From Callipepla californica brunnescens (taxonomy: Eukaryota > Chordata > Aves > Galliformes > Odontophoridae), in NCBI GenBank assembly GCA_023055505.1, contig JALIRH010000001.1, positions 10,418,467 through 10,482,466 of the forward strand: a DNA stretch of 64,000 nt, read 5' to 3'. Positions 13,001 to 23,385 of the stretch are shown one piece after another (position 1 is the stretch's first letter; every line of letters begins with the position of its first letter). Below the pieces are notes generated by a model. That model made no database searches and was not told the DNA's origin. It was given only the letters and a program-made list of their open reading frames with translations. The position numbers and the translations under genes are program-made.

Positions 13001-14919
13001 ATACAGCAATGAATTACTTGGAGCTAACAATTCTGACAGGTATGCCTTTGAAGAGCATATCCATCTGATTTATCCACTGTTTTGTGAAGAGAATGGTATC
13101 CAAATGAGACTCTGTCTTAAATATCTGTCCAAGAGTTATTAAAACTAGTTGCTTTTTTAGGATAAAAGGGAAGACAAATATCTTAATTTCTAGTATTTGT
13201 CATATTGCATCAATCATCAAACCAAGGTTTAGTGATATACTTTATGTTCTTTTCTCTCAGGCTTAATGTTTTATGTGATTACCAAATCTAAACACTTTCT
13301 ATTCTAGATAGCTATCTGAGTATTTTTATTAACTTACTAAGTTAAGAAGGTGGATAAATCTTAGAAATACATCAATTTTATGTGGTAAACCTTTACCAGG
13401 AAAACCTGAAATAGCAGATTTTTTTTGTGGGACACTTCATGATAAAATTCCACCTTTAAACTGCCAGCTAGACCTTGAGGTGCTGCAGACTATTCCAGTT
13501 TACAGTAGGCAGATAAGTGACAGTGCACTTGCAGTATCATTCACTCACTGAACAAAAACTTTTTTCAGATGAGATCAAACTTCAGAATCTGAACAAAATT
13601 GAGGCCAAGAAGCCCAGAAGGTCATATAACAGTGAAATCTGCAATCGAAGTGATGTGCTCACAGTAACACTCATTCCGAAATAGTACTGGCTTCAGAATT
13701 GGATCTGTAAATCTAAAGGTATAAAGGAAAATATGTGTTCTGAATTCTCCATGTACAATTAGGTACATATTTTTCAGTAATAACATAGATGAAGGATTGA
13801 GGAAGAAAGGTAGAGCTGCGTGCAAGGCTGCAAGTAGACATATTTATCAGATAGTGCTTTAACACAGAATAAATCCCTTTCTTTGATGCTCAGAGACACA
13901 TTCTCTCTTACTGTCTTTTTCTGTCTTACAGTCTTAGATGCACAGTAGCCCATTCCAAAGAAAAATGGTGAAAATATTATCTTGGTCTTGTTGAATTTGT
14001 GGGGTTTAGAGAATTTTGCAGGAAGACAGATAAAAATGTTTGCTGAAACATAATGTTACTGAAAATCTTTGTCCCGACCCCCACTTTTTAGATGTGGTGA
14101 AACCAGTAAATTTATCTCGACATAAAATCAATGGATGTTGCCACCACCTTTTAACGACTCGATTTGCACACACACGCTTTTTGGATTTGGAGATGATCAA
14201 TCGATATCATTTCTCTAAGTTCAATCAGTTTAATCTATGTAGAATTTTCTTTATTTCAGAAATTAGTAAGACGAAAAATAAATCACATTCTGGATTCCTT
14301 GATCTGAATAATGGGAAACATAATTTGTTCCATTTTTAACACGTACTTATTTAGGTGTCTGATCTCCAAACTGGAAAATGTTTTGTCCACTGATGGGAAT
14401 ACTTTCTATATCCTGAGACACTATTTATCCCATTTTCTCTACATACTGATGTTAAATTTATGCAAGTATATTGTTTAAAGTAATTTTTATATAAGTACAA
14501 AGTTTTCTAAAGGACAAAATTGGCAATGTAATAGGAGCAAATCAATCTTCTTTTACCCAGACACTGAAAAATAAAAGCATGTTAAGTAAATATTAACAGT
14601 ATTCTTGATCTTGAGAGTTTAAATTGATTTTTAACTGTGAATGAATATCAGAGGGGTTTGAGAACAGAATATGTGGTTATAGTTCTTACTTACTTTTTAA
14701 TATTTAACATAAATTTAACTTTACCATAGCTTTCTTCATGTATAAAAACAAGGCTATTTACTTCTAAATGCATAATGTACTTAATATACACTTATTATAT
14801 TACATTCTTTCTCTTTTTATTGATGATTTTTTGTTTCTTTTTTTTTAACCTCTTTAATGCAAATCATTCTTTTAAGTAAGCATACAGATTTTCTTGCCAA
14901 AAGTCTTATGGATTTTTCT

Positions 14920-15292
14920 AGAATTGTAGAATTAATTATATAATTGTTTGGGTTGTGAAGGGTCCTTTAGAGGCCGTCTATTCCAACTTCCCTGCTATGA
15001 GAAGGAATCAAGTTGCCCAGGGCCTCAACAAACCTGGCTTTAAACATTTCCAGGGATGGGGCATCCACACTTTCTCTGGACAATCTGTTCCAGTGTCTCA
15101 CTTCTCTTACCGTGAATAGTTTCTTCCTTTCATGCAGTCTAAGTCTACCCTACTTCAGATATAAACCAATGTTCCTTCTCCTGTCACTTACAGGCACTGG
15201 TGAAATGCCTTTGTCCAAATGTCCTATAATTTTCATGGCATTCACCCACTCTAACAAGTCTATGCCTTTTCTGTAATGCAGTATTGGTATCG
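14920..15292 (-). mobile_element. CR1 LINE 3'-end fragment
   Basis: Reverse-complement CR1 3' end. Cues are GGGTTGTGAAGGGTCC near 14950, TTGCCCAGGGCCTC near 15011, CCAGGGATGGGGCATCCACA near 15050 and CTGTTCCAGTGTCTCAC near 15085. It is 5'-truncated in the usual CR1 manner. The overlapping plus-strand frame at 15013-15276 is antisense to CR1 and not a gene. Confidence 0.88.
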
Positions 15293-15889
15293 CTATTTAG
15301 TTTATATGTTTTAGTCAGTGACACTACAACAGTAAAATTAGCAAGTATCCAGAAATTCTCAAAAGTATCAGAATTGACAGAAATAACTTAGATGCAGTAC
15401 CTGAATTTCCCTACTTTTATTTATTGTGCAGAGACAAGTTGATGAAATTACATTTAGATTGTTACAGAATATTGAGATAGATGTGAGTTGAGTTTAATTT
15501 ACAATGTTCACAAAAATTAGAAACATTTTTTTCTGAATACAACAACATGTACTCCTTGCACAGATGCGAACATACTAAAGAACTTAAAAATTGTCACCTA
15601 GTGAGTGCTCAACCTCATAAATATGTCACAAGTTCCGCTTGACTGAAATAATTCACCCAGTATAAACTAAGATCCTCCTCAGCTTTCAATTTACGTGGTT
15701 GTTTCTTTACAGGATAACTTGAGAGAGACCTGACGATGTACGTACTTTCTCAGAGTGCAGTTATCTATCAAGTCAAACTGGTTTCACCTTGGTTTTGAAA
15801 ACCCCAAAGGGTAGAAAGAGATGTTACAACTTTTCTTGGTAATCTATGAGAAACTGAACCGTTTTAATGCCCATCATCTCTCATTCTCC
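15293..15889. other. Unassigned DNA, no gene seen
   Basis: About 600 bp between two CR1 pieces. No repeat, exon or RNA gene is recognised. Confidence 0.5.
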
Positions 15890-16325
15890 CCTGTGCACTG
15901 CTGTGAAAAGCCTCTTCTGATCTTCTTGATCACATCCCCTCTCCTTTAAAATGAACAAGCCCAGCAAGACAGCCAACCAACCAGTTTCATAGATCAAGTT
16001 GTCTGGCCCCTGACTGTCTTAGTGGCCCAAAACTGAACTTGCTTCAGCTCATTAATTCTTGGCATTGGTGGGCTCAAAACTCAAGATTTTGAGTTTCAAA
16101 TGTTGCTTAGTGTGGATAATCACTTCCCTTGATCTGTTGTCTGTGATCTATTAATACATCCCAGGACTGACCTTTCCTGCTGCCAAGTGAGGGATGAACA
16201 CAGACACAAATCCTGCTGGCTCATTCTTAGCTTGCTGTCAACCAGGACCCCCAGGAACATCTGTCCAGCTAGTCAGTCTCCAGCCTGTATTATTTTAAGG
16301 GATTGCACAAAGTTACAGTAAAAAA
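15890..16325 (-). mobile_element. Diverged CR1 LINE fragment
   Basis: Old reverse-complement CR1. Cues are GTCAACCAGGACCCCCAGG near 16239, AGTCAGTCTCCAGCCTGTATT near 16273 and AGTGGCCCAAAACTGAACTTG near 16020, matching the CR1 region between the RT and the 3' end. Many substitutions and indels and no open frame. The boundaries are soft. Confidence 0.65.
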
Positions 16326-16820
16326 TTGCAATCTTCTCAAGTTCTGTAGGTATTTAGGCAGTGTTTCAGTACTGAACATAATATTTATTTACTTAAGAAA
16401 TGAGCTTGCTATTCAAATGACTGTTGAAAATGAAATGATTTAATCCAATATGAGACATATGGTAACAAAGCTGAATAAAACAATATTTTATAAATAAAGT
16501 GTATGACTTCTATAAGCATCCAGACAATGGATCATCAAAACAGATGATGTAGCTTTCTAAAGTCACAGTGAAAGCTTTATTCTCTTTCAGATCTTCAAAT
16601 GCACACACACAAAAAACATCAAAGATCTATGAGAATGTCCAGGGAATTGCATATTTTTTTGATATATGTTTATTTATCTGTAATATGCAGAAGCTCATTC
16701 TCACGAATTTTACAGGAGTTCAGTGTCGTCTGTGAGTTATACAAACCAGTATTTCACAGTTAACTGATACAATAACTGTAGAAATGCATGCTCTATTCAG
16801 ATGGTTACTAAATATGCATC
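16326..16820. other. Unassigned DNA, no gene seen
   Basis: AT-rich stretch between a CR1 fragment and an LTR, with nothing recognised. Confidence 0.5.
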
Positions 16821-17139
16821 TGTTGTAGTTTAAACCAGCAGTCAGTTCAGGGCCACATACCCATTTTCTCACTTTTCCCCTGTGGGATTGAGTGAGAATC
16901 AGAAAAATGTTGAACTCATGGATTGAGATAAAGCACAGATTATGAAGTAAAATGATAATAATAATTATTATTATTAAAAAATGTACAAAACAAGTGCTGT
17001 ACAACACTATTGCAGACCACTGACCAACCGATGCCCAGCCAATACCCAAACAACAGCTGCTTTCTTCCACCTACTTTCCAGACAATTCCCCCAGTTTTTT
17101 TGTTCAGCACAACAGCGTATAGTGTGGAATATGCATTTG
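16821..17139 (-). mobile_element. ERVL-type LTR, outer element, left part
   Basis: Seen: starts TGTTGTAGTTTAAACC. An ATT-rich stretch, TGTACAAAACAAGTG near 16981, CCGATGCCCAGCCA near 17028, CAATTCCCCCAGTTT and GTGTGGAATATGCATTTGG near 17120 follow in order. These match the order in the solo LTR at 3577-4114. Sequence then switches abruptly to reverse-oriented gag-like DNA, and the LTR resumes at 18459. Inference: a later provirus inserted here. The junction is uncertain by about 15 bp because TGCATTTGG could belong to either side. The possible TSD of the outer LTR is GCATC/ACATT, with two transitions, so it is only suggestive. Confidence 0.8.
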
Positions 17140-17815
17140 GACAATTGTCACATAAAATTTCCACCACAGCATATTCTCTTAAATAGTGGATGCCATTTTA
17201 CATAGCAGTCCATTTCTTTTTCTCAGGCATCAGGTCATCTCTGAAGGGGTATTTTTCTTTCATGGCTATCAGCATCCGCTTCCATAGAGTGAAGGGTCTA
17301 TTGTGGCATGTACTAATGCCTCTATCAATGGCAGAGCCCCTGGCAAGGCTACCCAATTGGCAAGCTTCTCTACCATCTAGTCACACACTGTTGGCCCCAC
17401 TGTCCCAACACCGAAGTAACAAGGTTACTTCGGTAACAATAGGTTAATTTGGGTGGCTTGAAAAGTCTTTTCCCAAACCTCAAATTCATTCATTTTCAGA
17501 GGACGAGTAATAATGGTGACAATGTCTTTCTCACCTCCTACTCTTTCAGGACTTGTTGCCCTCCTAGGCATTGATAACTGTGATAATACTGGGGATCTCA
17601 GCCCTCCCTCTGGAAATCCTGGACCTTGGAGTCACTCCTTTGGGCCGCTTTCCCTCTCTTCTCTTACAGTGTTTGTTTCCTCTACTTTCTCCTCCCCTCT
17701 CTTTCTTCTCTTCTAAGGGAGTTGAGATTTTCATTTTCTGTCTTCTTACAGAGGCAACTGACATCGATTCTGGTGCCTCCTGAGGCTGATTAGGTTGACC
17801 AGTTTCCATTCTCAT
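17140..17815 (-). pseudogene. ERV gag remnant (inner provirus), 3' truncated
   Basis: Reading on the minus strand from the primer-binding region, a first ATG at 17815 opens an 83-codon basic, Glu/Lys/Arg-rich frame that ends near 17564. Further gag-like stretches follow in shifting frames. One ends in ATIDPSLYGSGC (about 17265-17300). Another contains YPFRDDLMPEKKKWTAM and then, after a stop, LREYAVVEILCDNCPNA (down to about 17133). These resemble gag proteins of avian ERVs by recognition only. No protease, pol, env or 3' LTR remains, and the sequence ends at the junction with the outer LTR. Several stops and frame breaks make it non-functional. It also holds a perfect hairpin (17411-17433). 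Confidence 0.72.
17411..17433. repeat. Perfect 10-bp-stem inverted repeat in gag remnant
   Basis: CCGAAGTAAC, a three-base spacer, then GTTACTTCGG: both arms match perfectly. GTAAC follows again directly after. It sits between two recognisable gag pieces and coincides with a loss of reading frame. Confidence 0.95.
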
Positions 17816-17820
17816 TTTCT

Positions 17821-17889
17821 CTAGCTCAGTCAGTAGAGCACAGGATTCTTAATCCAAGGCTGCGTGTTCAAGCCCCACACTGGGAGTCA
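17821..17889 (-). other. ERV primer binding site with extended tRNA-Lys(CUU) complementarity
   Basis: Seen: on the plus strand this reads like tRNA-Lys(CUU) from the end of the acceptor 5' strand to CCA. The D arm is CTAGCTCAGTCAGTAGAGCA, the anticodon region TTCTTAA, the T arm GTTCAAGCCCC and the 3' end GGGAGTCA. On the element's strand the 18-nt PBS (17889 to 17872) starts 5 nt after the LTR end, which is the normal PBS position. Complementarity then continues for about 50 nt more. Known: retroviral reverse transcription usually stops after 18 nt at methylated A58 of the primer. Inference: this is a captured copy of most of the primer tRNA. It is not a working tRNA gene, because the 5' acceptor strand is missing and the A and B boxes are degenerate. 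Confidence 0.85.
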
Positions 17890-17894
17890 ATAAA

Positions 17895-18458
17895 TGTCAA
17901 GGGGTTATGTGGGCTGGTTCTGTAACGACTGAGGCATGGAACCCACTGACCCACACCCTCAGAAGGGGAAAAAGGGAAATGGAATTAGGCCCCATCCAGG
18001 AGGGGTGGGCCTAAAACCAAAACAGCAGCAACAATCTGTGGAGGAAAACTAATTTACTAAATAAGATACAGGAATGCAAAATAACACAATATAATACAAT
18101 ATAATTAATTAGAACCGAAGCTAATAAATCAAACAAAATGAGCAAGACAGTGTCTGATAAACTGAAGGTTTTATGCTAAACTCTTAAGGCTAGTGAATAC
18201 TTGCTGTTGGACTGATCTGAAAAGGAAAGGACTATATCTCGTGACATGCAATTTTTATCTTTCCCTCTGAGCAGAAAACAGAAAAATGCAAAGCAATGCA
18301 AAGTCCTCTGTGGTTTGTAGTTCTTTTTCTCTTCTGAGACAGATGTACCCAGAGCTATCGTTGATCCACGGAGTTGGAGCATTAACTCTTAAACTCCCAG
18401 TGCACTACATGATGTTATGATGTGGAATACCAACAACAAAAATCATAAAACCATGACA
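17895..18458 (-). mobile_element. 5' LTR of truncated tRNA-Lys-primed ERV
   Basis: On the minus strand the LTR starts TGTCATGGTTTTATG at 18458 and ends TTGACA at 17895 (564 bp). It is homologous to the solo LTRs at 7570-8224 and 47221-47759. It is followed by the 5-nt spacer (17890-17894), the PBS and the gag remnant, so it is the 5' LTR. No 3' LTR exists in the window. It sits inside the outer ERVL-type LTR, whose sequence resumes directly at 18459. Confidence 0.88.
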
Positions 18459-18665
18459 CTGTTCAGCTGTTCTTGTTCTGTCAGCTTCTTGCGCACACCT
18501 AACCCACTTGCATGAGAAGCTGAAAAATCCATGACTTTCAGCAAGCACTGGCCAGCAACAACTAAAACATATTTGTATTATTGACATTATTCTTATCCCA
18601 AAACCAAAACACAGCACCATGCCAAATATTATAAAATTTTTTCTACCACAGATGACACAAGGACA
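18459..18665 (-). mobile_element. ERVL-type LTR, outer element, right part
   Basis: Continues the LTR interrupted at about 17139. GTCAGCTTCTTGCGCAC near 18480, GAGAAGCTGAAAAATCC near 18513, GTATTATTGACATTATTC near 18573 and CCAAAACACAGCACCATGCC near 18602 follow the order seen in 4020-4080 of the solo copy. It ends at GGACA (18665). Only about 6 bp seem lost between the two halves. Confidence 0.8.
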
Positions 18666-18675
18666 ACATTAAATG

Positions 18676-18772
18676 GTGATCACAGAACCATATAGTCACA
18701 GAATTCAAGAGGCTGGAAGGGACCTCAATAGATTACCAAGCCTAAGTCCCTTGATAAAGCAACTTCCATATA
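18676..18772 (-). mobile_element. CR1 3'-tail fragment (probable outer copy)
   Basis: Reverse-complement CR1 3' tail: CACAGAACCATATAGTCACAGAATTC and GGCTGGAAGGGACCTC. It stops abruptly where a second CR1 3' tail begins. It probably belongs with 19598-20442, split by insertion of 18773-19597. Confidence 0.75.
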
Positions 18773-19597
18773 CATGGAATCCTAAAACTATAGAATCCTT
18801 AGAGTTAGAAGGGACCTTTAAGGATCATCTAGTACAGCTTCCCTGCAATGAACTGGGATGGGCACAACTAAAGCAGGTTGCCCAGGACCTGTTTCTTCCT
18901 GGCCATGAAAGTCTCCAGGGACAAGACATCAACCTCCCTTCTAGGCAATCTGTTCCAGTGCCTCAGCACTCTCATTATAAAAGATTTTTTCCTTATATCC
19001 AACCTAAATCTACCCTCTTTGAGTTTGAGGCTATTTCCACTTGTTCTATCTCCACAGAACCTACTAAAGAATCTGTCCATTTCTTTCCTGTAGCTCCCCT
19101 TTAGATTTTGAGCAGATGCTACCAGGGTACCTTGGAGCCTTCTCCAGACTGAAGAGCTCCATCTTTACCAGACTTTCCTCATAAGAGAGGTGTTCCATCC
19201 CTTGGATCATTTTTGTGGCCCTCCTCTGGATGCACTCTAACAGGTCCATGTCTCTCCTGTACTGAGAAATCTGCATCCTGATGCAATACTCCAGGTGAGG
19301 CCTCATCAGCACAGAGTAAAGGAGCAGGATCATCTCCTGCTGACCACACTTCTTTTGATGCAGCCCAGGGCACAGTTGGCTTGGCAGCTACATCAGCTAA
19401 TTCCCTCAGGACTTTGGGATGCATCTCCTTGGGACCAGTAGACTTGTGCATATTCAGGTCCTTCAGGTGGACAGAAACCTGATCTTCACTTACAGTGAGA
19501 GGGACATTTGTTCCCCAGTCCCTTCCTATGAAATCAAATGTATGAGGACTGTGTTATGAGCAGTTATCAGAGAAGACTGAGGCAATATCTCCATACA
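18773..19597 (-). mobile_element. CR1 LINE fragment with internal deletion (probable inner copy)
   Basis: Starts with its own 3' tail (GAATCCTTAGAGTTAGAAGGG near 18796). The ORF2 C-terminal region follows, translated on the minus strand as [17 protein letters not shown] and [28 protein letters not shown]. Near 19382 it jumps to a part of ORF2 well upstream (CCCTCAGGACTTTGGGATGCATCTCC), the linker before the RT domain. The whole RT palm is missing. Frames on both strands here are CR1 remnants or their antisense. Confidence 0.85.
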
Positions 19598-20442
19598 GGA
19601 GACCACATACTCCCTGGGCAACTTTTTCCAGGGCTCTGTCACCCTTATTGTAAAGAAGTTCCTCTGCATGTCTGTATGGATTTTCCTATGTTCAAGGCCA
19701 TTACTCCTAGTCCTATCACTACACACCACAGAGAAGAGCCTGGCCTCATCCATTTGCCTCCTGCACTTCAGATATTTACAAACTTTGATCTGATCCACTC
19801 TCAGTCTTCTCTTCTCCAGGCTGAACAGACCCAGCTCTCTCAGCCATTCTTCATATGGGAGTTGCAGCAGGGCTTTTATCATCTTTTTGCTCCTCCACTA
19901 GACTTCTAGTCGATCTCTGTCTTTTTTGAATTGGGGAGCCCAGAACTGGACGTGATATTCTAAATGTGGATTCACCAGGGTAGTGTAGGGGTGGACAGTC
20001 TCCTCCCTCAGTTTGTTGGCTACTTTCTTTTTAATGCACCCCAGGATACCATTGGCCTTCTTGGCCACCAGGGCACACTTCTGGCTCATGACCAACTTGT
20101 TGACCAGCAGGACACCTGGGTCCTTCTCCTCAGAACTTTGCTTCAGTGGGTTATCCCCTAACCTATACTGATGCATGTGATTATTCCTCCACAGGTGCAA
20201 GATTCTACACTTGCTCTCATTAAAGCTCATTAGGTTCTTCCCTCCCCAACTCTCCAGTCTGTCCAAGTCTTGTTGAATGGTAGCACAGCCAGACAACCAC
20301 TTCTCTCAGCTTTGTATCATTAGCAAACTTGCTGCGGGTAGACTTTATCCCTTCATCCAGGTCATTGATGAAGATGTTGAACAAGATCAGACTCAGCAAC
20401 AACTCCTGGGGAACAGCACAGCTACAGGCCTAAGAGGCCAAC
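19598..20442 (-). mobile_element. CR1 LINE fragment, RT palm to C-terminus (probable outer copy)
   Basis: Minus-strand CR1 from just upstream of [15 protein letters not shown] through the palm and thumb to the ORF2 C-terminal region ([32 protein letters not shown]). The catalytic motif C, usually F/Y-A-D-D, reads FAND (codons at 20316-20327). Its own 3' end is missing at 19598 and is probably represented by 18676-18772. Confidence 0.88.
19898..20402 (-). pseudogene. CR1 ORF2 reverse-transcriptase remnant
   Basis: Two overlapping minus-strand frames (20402 to 20220, then 20296 to 19898) carry RT palm and thumb sequence: [43 protein letters not shown] and NPHLEYHVQFWAPQFKKDRDRLE. The FAND motif replaces the first catalytic Asp of the pair with Asn, and a frame change separates the pieces. 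Active CR1 ORF2p copies its own RNA at a nick made by its endonuclease. This copy cannot. Confidence 0.85.
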
Positions 20443-22839
20443 AGATATTTAAAGTTGCATGTGTTTTATTTGTAATTTCAGAGAAAAAAGGCAATGAGTA
20501 TATAGTCTGAAAAAGCATTCAATGGGTTAAAAGAACAACAACAAAAACAAAAAGGTTATTCAAGTCTACAAACAGTACCATCATCCCTGAAAGACACAGA
20601 AAGGTTAAATTGGAAATGAAGAAAGAAATGAATACTCTGTCAGAATTTTGTATTTCATCAGGATGATAGAAAGCAAGCCATTCACGTTTTATCCTATACT
20701 ACACTAAAAATGGAGTAAAACCAGAAATAAGTTATGTTACAACTAGACAGAAAGTACATCAGTCCACGGGTAACATTTTCATATTGAAGTGCAAGACTGT
20801 TCACAGGGCAGTTAACCGATAAATGTTGTTAAATGAATTATTATTGTGATAATGAATGTCACAGAAGTAGAAAACTGTAGGATAAAAAAAAACACGAAAT
20901 TTTGTTGTCTTCTGAAAAGCAAAATGTGACACATATTCAAAAATTCAGTGAATGTAACAGTTTGAGAACTATGAAATTTAAGACAACTATTGACTTTATC
21001 TCCAGAAAATCTGGGTTGTTTTGTGACTGTCATGAGTCATGTAATCTTATATTTTTTTTTGTGTTTTGTAGTACTGCCAAAAATGGAAATAATGAAATCA
21101 TCTTGTCTACTTAGAACATCTATTACCAATTGTACAGTATTTGTCCTGTGTATTACTAACAGTATATGGCTAAAGATACTTTTGGTGCTATACGCACAAT
21201 GATATATTAATCAATAATCATAGTCCTCAGTATTTCTGTGAAAGAGAAAATGACAGAATCTCTGTATAGCCTCAAAGATGTAAGCAGTTAAGGCATACAG
21301 CTTGATAAACTCTTTTTGAAATAGGATATGAAAATGAAATGATAGAATTAAATATCTGCACTTGAGTGTTTTATGGTCTTCCATCAGTACAATATTAGAG
21401 TTCCTTTCAGTGTCTGAGGCAAGGACTCAGGTATGGATGATCCAAATAGCTTGTATTACAGGTTCTAACATCCCTTATATACATTCTCAAGTTTTCTCTT
21501 TTAACTTTCCCACCCACCATTACGTGTCAAAGAATACTCCACAAACACTCCTTAACTGTGCATTCAGGTGTTTATCCAATCAAGGTCATGAGTTGCTCCA
21601 AGCCATGAACTCTTCCTCCAATCAGGGTCATTATCATGTGACCACCACGCAGCTTACTTGAACTTGTTTTCCTTTTCTTCTGGAATGTCCTTGGTTGGTA
21701 GCTGGAAAATTGATGCCTAAACATGCAGTTATTTGCTGCTGCCACACAATAAAGCAGAGGGAAGTTAGAATAATTTTTCTAAGAAAAAGGTATGGATCAC
21801 AGTCATTATGATCTCCTTCCTACTGAAAATGATGATGAGAAGGACTAATTACTTTTGTGGAGAAGGAACAATAATGGCAACAGCATATTCTCTCTTTGTT
21901 GTAAATCCCTTGCATGCCTCAGATGACTATTTTTATGACTCATCTCCCTGTTTAATGACTTTCTTACTAGGGATGAATCTGAAGCTGAAAGAAGATATGT
22001 ACTGTACCTCAGTGAGCAGACCTGAGAAAGTCTCTAATGGAAAACATGATTTATCATTTGCATTGCACAATTCCTCTACAGGTGTGACAGCCTAGATCCT
22101 CTATGACATGTATTTGATTTAGAAACTTATTGAGATACACAGCTACTTCACAGCAGCCAGATAAATCTGACAGATAAGATTAAGTGAACATAAGGCTTTC
22201 TAAGCTACTGTAAAATACATACCTATTCCTGATTACTCTCACTCAATACGTGAGTGGCGCTGAAAATCTCTCATATCAAATGAAAATCATGTTTGCCCAA
22301 GCATTACATTAATGTGAATACAGACTACAAAAAGCTACACAAAGTCGAACTTTCCCAGGCTGAGTTTTACTGAAAAGAGGTTGGAATAGAATGTCTTCAA
22401 TGAGAGGAAAACACTGGAACATAAAAAGCTTTAGTGCATTGCTGCAGGGATTCCTCCTACTTGCTGAATGCATGGTTAAATATAGCAGCACAGCTGTTGG
22501 TGTCCTCTTACCTGGTTAGGCATGATTCCTGGGAAAATATTAGCACTCTTGTAATATTCTTCTACAGACCCTTGTATTTCACCATGGTAGCATTGTCAAA
22601 ATTCTCCTTGCCACTACATAAGTTCAGGTATGGCAAATTGGGGTGAAAGCAAGCATTTCACCAACATATCTGAGTTCTACTAAAGACAGAGAAAAAGCAA
22701 GAAGGAAGAAAACTACATATAAAAGAAGTGACAGTAGTGAATGATAAATATGATTTGAGTGCAATATTACCTGACAATTTTTTTAACTTTGGGATTGATT
22801 ATGGTTGCTATGGTGTTCTGGAATTTCATGGCTATAATA
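20443..22839. other. Unassigned DNA, no gene seen
   Basis: 2.4 kb without a recognised exon. The part at 21360-21720 is less AT-rich. It has a TATA-like TTATATACATTC near 21476, two CCAAT cores (21577 and 21617) and AATAAAG near 21749. It may be an unidentified LTR remnant, but I could not define ends. Confidence 0.5.
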
Positions 22840-23385
22840 TAATTCTACTCCATGCTGATACAGCATCAGCCCAATCGCTGCGTGCAATTTAAAGAAAAAC
22901 TATTCAAAAAGGACATAAACCTGTTATGGAGCATCCAGAGGAGGACTGTGATGATAGTGAAGGGCCTAGAGGGCAAGATGTATAAGGAGGAGCTGAGGTC
23001 CTTTGGTTCATTCAGCCCAGAGAAAGGCAAATTGAGGGGAGTCCTCATGGTGGATGCAGCTCTTCACGAGGGGAGCAGAGAGGCAGTGCCAGTCTCTGCT
23101 CCCTGGAGACAGGGCCTAAGGGAATAGCAAGAAACTGAGTCAAGACAGGTTTAGTTTGGATATTAGGAAAAGGTTCTTCACCAAGAGAATTTCAGGCATT
23201 GAAAGAGGATCCCTGGGGCAGTGGTTATGAACCTAAGCTGTTGAACTTCAAGAAGTATTTGGACAGTGCTCTCAGGAAGGGGTTTTGAATTCTGCGTGGT
23301 CCTATGTGGAGCTGGGAATCCCTTTTTGAGTCCCTTCCAACTCAAAATATTCTATGGTTTTAGTCAATGATTCTATGAAATCCAT
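22840..23385 (+). mobile_element. CR1 LINE 3'-end fragment
   Basis: Plus-strand CR1. KKDINLLWSIQRRTVMIVKGLEGKMYKEELRSF is encoded from about 22908. A nucleotide match continues through GTTTAGTTTGGATATTAGG, the CTTCACC-AGAG segment and CCTTCCAACTCAAAATATTCTATGG to the terminal ATTCTATGA motif near 23370. It is 5'-truncated with the 3' end present. The 91-codon frame at 22852-23127 is only a degenerate piece of ORF2. Confidence 0.88.

Larger units (their letters stand above)
9326..14919. other. AT-rich unassigned DNA, no gene seen
   Basis: 5.6 kb without a recognised transposon or exon. It contains a 19-bp tandem repeat (9759-9848) and a poly(A)/GAA run (10051-10089). The stretches near 10380-10620 and 12340-12560 are rich in TAATTA-type cores and could be conserved non-coding elements, which cannot be tested here. 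Confidence 0.55.

Noticed and set aside
17821..17889. A functional tRNA-Lys gene on the plus strand
   Set aside because: The acceptor 5' strand is missing, the A and B boxes are degenerate, the upper anticodon stem does not pair well, and the stretch sits exactly at the PBS position of an ERV.
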